Shown: one piece after another, positions 6,706-12,290 of the stretch | How the letters are laid out: every line of letters begins with the position of its first letter | Numbering within the stretch: the stretch's first letter is position 1 | DNA from: Sphingomonadales bacterium UBA658 | GTDB lineage: Bacteria; Pseudomonadota; Alphaproteobacteria; Sphingomonadales; Sphingomonadaceae | Reading direction: 5' to 3' | NCBI GenBank assembly: GCA_002299195.1 | Contig: DBOA01000061.1 | Coordinates: 3,845 to 16,134, forward strand | DNA: 12,290 nt | The notes under the pieces: generated by a model | Told to the model about the DNA's origin: nothing | Database searches by the model: none | Seen by the model: the letters and a program-made list of their open reading frames with translations, nothing else | Made by a program: the position numbers and the translations under genes

Positions 6706-7392
6706 TTACGCGGCCGGTTTAACGGGGTCAGTCTGAACTGTAGCTGACTTGATTTTGGGCGGCGCTGTTTTGGGTTTGAAGCGACACAGGTCCGCGACTG
6801 GACAGCGCCAGCACTCCGGCGTGCGCGCCTTGCAGATATATCGGCCGTGCAGGATCAGCCAATGATGCGCGCCAACGCGAAACGGTTGCGGCGTCTTTTT
6901 ATCAAGCGCCTTTTCAACGGCCAGAACGGTTTTGCCCGGCGCGATTCCGGTCCGGTTGCCGACACGGAAGATATGGGTATCGACGGCAAAGGTCTCCGCG
7001 CCAAAGGCGGTGTTCATCACGACATTTGCGGTCTTGCGTCCAACGCCGGGCAGCGCCTCAAGCGCGTCGCGGTCGGCAGGGACTTCGCCTGCATGGTCGC
7101 GGACCAATATCTCGGACAGGGCAATCACGTTTTTGGCTTTGTTGTTAAACAGCCCAATGGTTTTGATATGCGCCTTCAGCCCTTCTAGCCCCAACGCCAC
7201 CATCTGCGCGGGCGTTTTGACCTCCGCAAACAACGCCTTGGTGGCTTTGTTCACGCCGACATCGGTCGATTGGGCAGAGCAAGTGACCGCAACGAGCAAC
7301 TGATAGGCATTGCCATAGGCCAGCTCGGTTTCCGGCGCAGGGTTGGCCTCCGCGAGGCGACGGTAAAATTCGAAGATATCTGCCTTTTTCAA
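6706..7392 (-). CDS. nth: Endonuclease III (DNA glycosylase/AP lyase), TTG start
   Basis: Base-excision repair enzyme that removes oxidised pyrimidines and cuts the abasic strand. The helix-hairpin-helix LPGVGRKTAN holds the catalytic Lys120, AVDTHIFRV holds Asp138, and the C-terminal 4Fe-4S cluster has Cys187, 194, 197 and 203 (C-x6-C-x2-C-x5-C). The frame is open to an ATG at 7446, but that start overlaps dapB by 58 bases and adds 18 unconserved residues. From the TTG at 7392 all six key residues take exactly the numbers of E. coli Nth, and TTGA overlaps the dapB stop like the ATGA junctions elsewhere in this window. The protein is then 228 residues, 17 longer than E. coli Nth, because of a Lys/Pro-rich tail. 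The function is certain; the start is probable. Confidence 0.95.
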   Translation of the reverse strand: MKKADIFEFYRRLAEANPAPETELAYGNAYQLLVAVTCSAQSTDVGVNKATKALFAEVKTPAQMVALGLEGLKAHIKTIGLFNNKAKNVIALSEILVRDHAGEVPADRDALEALPGVGRKTANVVMNTAFGAETFAVDTHIFRVGNRTGIAPGKTVLAVEKALDKKTPQPFRVGAHHWLILHGRYICKARTPECWRCPVADLCRFKPKTAPPKIKSATVQTDPVKPAA

Positions 7393-8114
7393 AGACCAAG
7401 CACTTCTTGCATAGTGAACCGGCCGGCTTTTTGGCGCGTCAGCCATGTTGCGGCTTTTACCGCGCCGCGCGCGAATATCGCGCGGGTTTCCGCGCGATGG
7501 ACAAGCTCGATGCGTTCATGTTCGGATGCGAAAATGACATGATGGTCACCAGCAACGCTGCCGCCGCGTAAGGAGGCAAAGCCAATGTCGCCAGCTTTGC
7601 GCGCGCCGGTGATGCCGTCGCGGCCACGGTCGCTATGTTGCTTTAGGTCAATGCCGCGTCCGCTGGCGGCGGCTTCGCCCAGCAGCAGGGCGGTGCCGGA
7701 CGGCGCATCGACCTTATGCCGGTGGTGCATCTCCAATATTTCGATATCCCAATCGTCACCCAATTGGCGTGCGGCTTGTTGCACGAGCGCTGACAGCATG
7801 GTTACGCCCAATGAGGTGTTGCCCGTCTGCAAAACCGGAATGTCGCGCGCTGCATCATCAATCAGGAAATGGTGGCGTTCCTCCAGTCCGGTGGTGCCAA
7901 TGACGATTGGTTTGCCCGCAGCGACGCATGCATCAAGGTTGGCCTCAATCGCATGCGGGCTGGAAAAATCGACGAGCACATCACAGGATGCAACTAAAGC
8001 GGCAAGATCATCGCCTTTGTCGACGCCGCCTGCATATGCCTGACCATCCGCCGCAATTGCGTCGGCCAAAGCCTGCCCCATGCGGCCCGCGCTGCCAATG
8101 ATTCCTATTTTCAT
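7389..8114 (-). CDS. dapB: 4-hydroxy-tetrahydrodipicolinate reductase
   Basis: Enzyme of the diaminopimelate/lysine pathway that reduces the dihydrodipicolinate-type intermediate with NAD(P)H in the cytoplasm. The nucleotide-binding start is MKIGIIGSAGRMGQAL. VIGTTG (72-77) follows, and the substrate site EMHHRHKVDAPSGTAL (128-143) contains the catalytic His130 and Lys134, matching E. coli His159 and Lys163. At 241 residues it is about 30 shorter than the E. coli enzyme, mainly before the substrate motif. A GTG at 8123 in frame would add three residues (MTV). The ATG at 8114 is preferred because AGGGTG lies 6 bases before it. The stop overlaps the nth TTG by 4 bases. The 103-bp gap to the divergent sirtuin gene must hold promoters for both; none is clear enough to mark. 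Confidence 0.96.
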   Translation of the reverse strand: MKIGIIGSAGRMGQALADAIAADGQAYAGGVDKGDDLAALVASCDVLVDFSSPHAIEANLDACVAAGKPIVIGTTGLEERHHFLIDDAARDIPVLQTGNTSLGVTMLSALVQQAARQLGDDWDIEILEMHHRHKVDAPSGTALLLGEAAASGRGIDLKQHSDRGRDGITGARKAGDIGFASLRGGSVAGDHHVIFASEHERIELVHRAETRAIFARGAVKAATWLTRQKAGRFTMQEVLGL

Positions 8115-8217
8115 AACCGTCACCCTGATTGTGTTTCAGGGTCTTACTATATTAGGGAGCCGAAACAAGTTGTGCTGTGTACGACGTCAGCCGCAGCGGG
8201 GCAGTGAAGGAGTGAAT

Positions 8218-8925
8218 GTGGATCGCCAAATCAAAAACATCGTCATTCTGACAGGTGCAGGTGTCAGTGCCGAGAGCGGTATTGATACGTTTCGCAGCGC
8301 AGGTGGGTTGTGGGAACAGCATAAGGTTGAGGATGTCGCAACGCCCGAGGCCTTTGCCCGCGACCCTGACCTTGTGCTGCGTTTCTACGATATGCGCCGC
8401 GAACGTATTCAGCAGGTGGAGCCAAATGCCGCACATTACGCGCTGGCGCGGCTCGATGCGGAATGGAACGGCAATTTGCTTTTGGTGACACAGAATGTCG
8501 ACGATTTGCACGAACGGGCAGGGACCAAACGCTTGCTGCATATGCATGGGGAGCATCTGAATGCGTGGTGCACCGCTTGCGACGTCCGCCATGGCTGGCG
8601 TGGCACATTGATTGACCGGCCGGCCTGTCCATCGTGCGGCATATCGGGCCAATTGCGGCCGGACATCGTCTGGTTCGGCGAAATGCCCTACCGCATGGGT
8701 GATATCTACCACGCGTTAAGCCGTGCTGATTTGTTCGTCAGCATTGGCACGTCAGGCGCAGTCTATCCCGCTGCCGGTCTTGTGCGTGAAGCGCGTCAAA
8801 ACGGCATCGCCACATTGGAACTGAACCTTGAACCATCGCATGGCAGTTCTTGGTTCAATGAATCGCGCCATGGCCCGGCGACGGAGCTTGTTCCAAAATG
8901 GGTGGACGAGCTTCTAAGCGGTTAA
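8218..8925 (+). CDS. cobB: NAD-dependent protein deacylase, CobB/SIRT5-like sirtuin
   Basis: A 235-residue sirtuin that removes acyl groups from protein lysines using NAD+. Motifs are LTGAGVSAESGI (11-22) for NAD, TQNVDDLH (91-98), the catalytic His110 in HMHGE, and a zinc site with Cys118, 121, 137 and 140. Tyr57 and Arg60 in FYDMRR match the Tyr-x-x-Arg pair that lets CobB and SIRT5 accept succinyl and malonyl groups, so class III specificity is likely. The frame is open from 8080, but the start chosen is the GTG at 8218, 5 bases after AAGGAG; a GTG at 8212 falls inside that ribosome site. It diverges from dapB, and its last 12 bases overlap the end of moeB on the other strand. The family is certain; the substrate range is inferred. 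Confidence 0.94.
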   Translation: MDRQIKNIVILTGAGVSAESGIDTFRSAGGLWEQHKVEDVATPEAFARDPDLVLRFYDMRRERIQQVEPNAAHYALARLDAEWNGNLLLVTQNVDDLHERAGTKRLLHMHGEHLNAWCTACDVRHGWRGTLIDRPACPSCGISGQLRPDIVWFGEMPYRMGDIYHALSRADLFVSIGTSGAVYPAAGLVREARQNGIATLELNLEPSHGSSWFNESRHGPATELVPKWVDELLSG

Positions 8926-9678
8926 GCCGCCGCAGCGGGAGCAGGCCGGGTCTTTGGGCAATTTGATGGACCGCATCGATGGTGTCAGTCCGTCGAACAG
9001 GTGCAGTCTGCCCTGCTGCGGCTCTCCAAAGCCCGTGAGTGCGCGTATCGCCTCCATCGCCGCGAAGCTGCCCATAAGCCCACACATCGCGCCCAGAACG
9101 CCTTGTGTGGCGCAATCGTCGCAATCATCGGGGTCGTGGGCATCACCGACGAAGCAGCGATAGCATGGCGCGTCTGCCTGCCATCCGGTGAATGTGCCAA
9201 TCTGTCCGTGAAACTGCCCAATCGCGGCGCTCACCAACGGCACCTTTGCCGTAAGGCACAGGTCATTGACGATCAGGCGCGTCATAAAATTGTCGCTGCC
9301 ATCGATCACCACATCGACGCCCGCGAGAATGTCGGCGGGGGTGTCTTTGCCAATCCGCTGCTTCAGTGCGTTGAAGGTGATGTCGGGGTTTAGCCGCGCC
9401 GCTGCCGCGCCAGCCACTGCCACTTTTGCGGTACCAATATCGCGATCGCTGAACAAAATCTGACGCTGGAGATTGGACAGCGCCACGACATCATCATCGA
9501 TAACGCTGATGGTTCCGACGCCTGCTGCCGCAAGATATTGAATTGCCGGACAGCCTATGCCGCCTGCGCCAATGAGCAGGACATGGCTCGACAATAATCT
9601 GCTTTGACCCGCGCCGCCAATATCGCGCAACACAATGTGGCGGGCATAACGGTCAAGCTGTTGATCGTTAAGCGTCAT
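8914..9678 (-). CDS. moeB: MoeB/ThiF/HesA family adenylyltransferase
   Basis: A 254-residue E1-like enzyme that adenylates the C-terminus of a small sulfur-carrier protein (MoaD or ThiS type). The N-terminal helix carries Arg14 (RYARHIVL), the ATP loop is GAGGIG (37-42), Asp61 and SNLQRQI (68-74) contact ATP, and GSDNF (127-131) holds the metal-binding Asp129. A structural zinc site is formed by Cys172/Cys175 and Cys246/Cys249, close to E. coli MoeB. There is no rhodanese domain, unlike eukaryotic MOCS3. The ATG overlaps the dut stop as ATGA, so it is the last gene of the ubiB-coaBC-dut operon. No carrier protein or molybdopterin gene is adjacent, so MoeB and ThiF roles cannot be separated by context; length and zinc site favour MoeB. 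Confidence 0.88.
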   Translation of the reverse strand: MTLNDQQLDRYARHIVLRDIGGAGQSRLLSSHVLLIGAGGIGCPAIQYLAAAGVGTISVIDDDVVALSNLQRQILFSDRDIGTAKVAVAGAAAARLNPDITFNALKQRIGKDTPADILAGVDVVIDGSDNFMTRLIVNDLCLTAKVPLVSAAIGQFHGQIGTFTGWQADAPCYRCFVGDAHDPDDCDDCATQGVLGAMCGLMGSFAAMEAIRALTGFGEPQQGRLHLFDGLTPSMRSIKLPKDPACSRCGGLTA

Positions 9679-10124
9679 ACGCCTGTTGAGCCGAAACCCC
9701 CAGCGCCACGGACGGTTTCGTCCAAGTCATCCACCTCGACCAAGTGGCCGTGGGTGACAGGCGCCACCACGATCTGCGCAATCCGGTCGCCTTTGTTGAT
9801 CATGAAATCATCTTCACCCAGATTGGCCAGAATGACCTTCACTTCGCCGCGATAATCGCTGTCGATGGTTCCGGGTGTGTTGAGGCAGGTGATCCCATGC
9901 TTCAGCGCAAGGCCCGAACGCGGGCGCACCTGCACTTCATATCCATCGGGAATGGCAAAAGCGAAGCCGGTTGCGACGGCATGGCGCTTACCAGCGCGCA
10001 GGTTCAGGCTTTCGGCGGCGCAAATGTCCATGCCAGCTGCGCCCGATGTCGCATATGCGGGCAAAGCCAAGCCCGCGCCATGGTTCAGGCGCTTGACGCG
10101 CACTTCAACTTTTTGCGAGCTCAT
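9675..10124 (-). CDS. dut: Deoxyuridine 5'-triphosphate nucleotidohydrolase (dUTPase)
   Basis: A trimeric dUTPase of normal length (149 residues) that converts dUTP to dUMP and keeps uracil out of DNA. All five family motifs are seen: GAAGMDI (28-34), [11 protein letters not shown] (67-77), the uracil-binding [14 protein letters not shown] (82-95) with the catalytic Asp of [17 protein letters not shown] (111-119), and the C-terminal Gly-rich arm [10 protein letters not shown]. The ATG at 10124 has GGAGAAGG 6 bases upstream, lying inside the end of coaBC, and the two genes overlap by 20 bases. Its stop overlaps the moeB start as ATGA. The coaBC-dut order is a familiar arrangement in bacteria. 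Confidence 0.97.
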   Translation of the reverse strand: MSSQKVEVRVKRLNHGAGLALPAYATSGAAGMDICAAESLNLRAGKRHAVATGFAFAIPDGYEVQVRPRSGLALKHGITCLNTPGTIDSDYRGEVKVILANLGEDDFMINKGDRIAQIVVAPVTHGHLVEVDDLDETVRGAGGFGSTGV

Positions 10125-11388
10125 CGGCGACCTTCTCCATCAATTTTCGTGCGATAACGTCCTTGGGACTTTCCAGCCAGCTATCAACGCCTGCTTTGGT
10201 TACGATATGAAAGGCGTTGTTCTCACCGCCCATGACATCGCCTGACACATCATTGGCGACAATCCAGTCGCAGCCTTTCTTCGCAAGCTTGGCCTGCGCA
10301 TGGGCAATGATATTTTCGGTCTCTGCCGCAAAGCCGATCACGAGCTTCGGACGTTGTTTGTGCATGGCTAGGCTTGCAAGGATGTCCGGGTTTTCGGTCA
10401 ATGCGAGCGGCGGAATGGTATTGCCATCTTTCTTGATTTTCTGGTCCGGCGCTTGCGCGGCGCGCCAGTCCGCGACAGCGGCAACCATGATTGCGGCGTC
10501 GACGGGCAGGGCCTTCTCGACCTCAGCCTGCATCTCCAGCGCGGTTTCGACATCAATGCGCAATACGCCAGGCGGTGTCGGTAGATGAACGGGGCCAGCT
10601 ATCAAGGTAACCTCAGCCTCCAAATCAGCCGCTGCCGCCGCAATGGCAAAACCCTGACGCCCCGACGAACGGTTGGCGATGTAGCGCACAGGATCGATCG
10701 CCTCATGCGTGGGGCCAGCGGTCACAAGAACGCGTTTGCCAAACAACGGACGATGATCGACATCGGCAAAATCGGGTTGCGCGGTAAGCGGCGTCGCGCT
10801 TGACATGGTGGTCGGCGAACGACCCGAAGCCAGTTGCGTATTGAAGGGCACGCCCAGCATGCCGCAAATTTGTTCGGCAACGGCCGGCGGTTCGGGCAGG
10901 CGGCCCGGGCCGAATTCGCCACACGCCATGGCCCCTTCATCGGGGTTCATGATGTGTACGCCATCGGCGCGCAGTTGCGCCAAGTTGCGCTGTGTCGCGG
11001 GATGGTTCCACATGCGGACATTCATCGCCGGAACCGCCAGAACGGGTTTGTCCGTCGCGAGCAGAATAGTTGTGGCTAGGTCATCGGCGATGCCAGCAGC
11101 CATCTTGGCAAGGATATTGGCAGTGGCGGGACAAATCACCACAAGGTCGGCCTGACGGCTGAGCTGAATATGCCCGATTTCGCGTTCTTCCTTCAGGTCG
11201 AACATGTCGCCATATACTTGGTCTTCGGTCATGACGCCCATCGAAAGCGGCGTGACAAACTCAGCCGCACTTTTCGTCATCACCGCGCGTACGGCAACAC
11301 CCTGACGTTTTAGCAAGCGCACAAGTTCAAGCGCTTTGTAAGCAGCGATGCCGCCACTGACGATCAGGAGGACGCGTTTTTCAGTCAT
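10105..11388 (-). CDS. coaBC: Bifunctional phosphopantothenoylcysteine decarboxylase / synthetase
   Basis: A 427-residue fused enzyme for two steps of coenzyme A synthesis. The N-terminal CoaC flavoprotein (1-180) begins [15 protein letters not shown] and has catalytic His73 (GHIQLS), Asn123 (PAMNVRMW) and Cys156 (MACGEFGPG), each two below the E. coli numbers. A Ser/Thr/Pro-containing linker (about 183-212) joins it to CoaB, which starts [19 protein letters not shown], followed by NRSSGRQG (239-246), the KIKK lysines (317-320) and ANDVS (378-382). The frame stays open 25 residues upstream, but those codons overlap ubiB. The ATG at 11388 shares one base with the ubiB TGA (TGATG), which marks the start and suggests coupled translation. 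The last 20 bases overlap dut. Confidence 0.96.
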   Translation of the reverse strand: MTEKRVLLIVSGGIAAYKALELVRLLKRQGVAVRAVMTKSAAEFVTPLSMGVMTEDQVYGDMFDLKEEREIGHIQLSRQADLVVICPATANILAKMAAGIADDLATTILLATDKPVLAVPAMNVRMWNHPATQRNLAQLRADGVHIMNPDEGAMACGEFGPGRLPEPPAVAEQICGMLGVPFNTQLASGRSPTTMSSATPLTAQPDFADVDHRPLFGKRVLVTAGPTHEAIDPVRYIANRSSGRQGFAIAAAAADLEAEVTLIAGPVHLPTPPGVLRIDVETALEMQAEVEKALPVDAAIMVAAVADWRAAQAPDQKIKKDGNTIPPLALTENPDILASLAMHKQRPKLVIGFAAETENIIAHAQAKLAKKGCDWIVANDVSGDVMGGENNAFHIVTKAGVDSWLESPKDVIARKLMEKVADELAKS

Positions 11389-12290
11389 CAGCTCAATCCC
11401 GCTGCCCACATGCCCGCAGCGCCGATGGCGCCTGCCAGTAAGGCCACCATGATGTAGCGCCAACCGTTGCTTTTGCCCTTACGTTCCCAAATGATCTGTA
11501 CAGGCGGAAGCGGGGGTGGTTCCGGCGCGCCGCCTTTGCGGGGAAGCTGTTCGTCCAAGCGGCGGATGAGGTCGGGTACCATCTGCAAGGTTTCGGCTTG
11601 CTTGCGAATACCGTCGGCGAGCATGGCTTCGGGGCCAAGCTCTCCGCGAATCCATTCGCGCACATAGGGTGCGGCAACATCCCACATGTTGATGCTTGGG
11701 TTCAGCGAGGTCGCAATGCCTTCGACCATGACCATCGTCTTTTGCAGCAACAGCAAATGCGGCTGCGTTTGCATGTCGAAGTCGCGGGTGATGGCGAATA
11801 GACTGTCGAGCATTTGCCCGACCGACAACTCGCTCACGGGCTTGCCGCGTGTCGGCTCGCCAACAGCGCGCAGGGCGGTCGCGAATTCATCGACATTATG
11901 GTAGCTCGGCACATATTGCGCTTCGAAATGGATTTCGGCGACGCGTTTGTAATTGCCGGTGGTCAATCCGTAGAGGATCTCCGCAAGCCAGAAACGCGCT
12001 TGCCGGTTGATGCGGCCCATGATGCCGAAATCGATGGCGACAATCGTGCCGTCTGCCTGCACGAACAAATTGCCCTGATGCATGTCGGCGTGGAAGAAGC
12101 CTTCCGAAATCGCCTGCCGCAAAAATGTCAGCACGAGCTTCTCGGCCATTTTGTTCAGATCGTGGCCAGCGGCTTTTAATGCATCGATATCGGCGATCTT
12201 GACGCCATCGACCCATTCCAGCGTGAGCACGCGGCCAGACGTCCGGTCCCAGTCAATGGCAGGGATCATATAGCCGTCGACGGCGACCAT
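11388..12290 (-). CDS. ubiB: Ubiquinone biosynthesis kinase-like protein UbiB, C-terminal part
   Basis: The 300 C-terminal residues of a protein normally about 500 long; the start lies beyond the window, and the ATG at 12290 is an internal methionine. It belongs to the ABC1/ADCK/UbiB atypical kinase group that supports late ubiquinone synthesis at the inner membrane. Visible landmarks, counted from the window edge, are RVLTLEWVDGVK (20-31), the catalytic loop FFHADMHQGN (65-74) and the metal-binding DFG (87-89). A basic and Pro-rich segment precedes a C-terminal membrane anchor near residues 279-298. Proline, found in many family members between the loop His and Gly, is glutamine here. It ends in a TGATG overlap with coaBC. 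In sphingomonads ubiE commonly precedes ubiB, but that gene would be outside the window. Confidence 0.95.
   Translation of the reverse strand: MVAVDGYMIPAIDWDRTSGRVLTLEWVDGVKIADIDALKAAGHDLNKMAEKLVLTFLRQAISEGFFHADMHQGNLFVQADGTIVAIDFGIMGRINRQARFWLAEILYGLTTGNYKRVAEIHFEAQYVPSYHNVDEFATALRAVGEPTRGKPVSELSVGQMLDSLFAITRDFDMQTQPHLLLLQKTMVMVEGIATSLNPSINMWDVAAPYVREWIRGELGPEAMLADGIRKQAETLQMVPDLIRRLDEQLPRKGGAPEPPPLPPVQIIWERKGKSNGWRYIMVALLAGAIGAAGMWAAGLS

Noticed and set aside
8152..8712. A 186-codon minus-strand open frame opposite the sirtuin
   Set aside because: Antisense to catalytic and zinc-site codons of the sirtuin, with no recognisable protein features.

Overview
The gene content, protein sequences and gene orders point to a chromosomal segment of an alphaproteobacterium, most likely Sphingomonadales (a Sphingopyxis- or Sphingorhabdus-like organism of moderate GC). 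This placement rests on recognising families and gene order by eye; no database search was run. Most of the window is core metabolism packed into tight operons with 1- to 20-base gene overlaps. The exception is roughly 1-3030, which looks more accessory.

Left part (1-2564, minus strand): four genes are coupled end to end by 4-base overlaps. In transcription order they are a family 2 glycosyltransferase, a multi-pass membrane protein resembling the LPG-synthase/flippase-like TM family, a small exported DUF2141 protein, and the N-terminus of a GT4-type glycosyltransferase that runs off the window. Together they look like a dedicated glycan or glycolipid assembly unit whose product I cannot name.

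Junction (2565-3301): a broken phage/island-type tyrosine-recombinase N-terminus (2676-2876) has an in-frame TAA and has lost its catalytic domain. It lies between the glycan operon and an intact tRNA-Arg(CCG) with encoded CCA. A tandem 9-bp repeat sits between the remnant and the tRNA. This is the scar of a tRNA-targeted integrative element.

Middle plus-strand operon (3302-6263): isobutyryl-CoA dehydrogenase, 3-hydroxyisobutyryl-CoA hydrolase and enoyl-CoA hydratase are joined by ATGA overlaps. They form the CoA-ester part of valine catabolism. The next enzyme, 3-hydroxyisobutyrate dehydrogenase, is not in the window.

Middle minus-strand operon (6301-8114): dapB (lysine/diaminopimelate synthesis), nth (endonuclease III) and a small exported four-cysteine protein. 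The nth start is best read as a TTG overlapping the dapB stop. A class III sirtuin (8218-8925) diverges from dapB and converges on moeB with a 12-bp overlap.

Right part (8914-12290, minus strand): ubiB (5' end outside the window), coaBC, dut and a MoeB/ThiF/HesA-type E1-like enzyme follow one another with 1-, 20- and 4-base overlaps. This operon combines ubiquinone synthesis, CoA synthesis, dUTP removal and sulfur-carrier activation. No CRISPR array, complete insertion sequence or intact prophage gene was seen.
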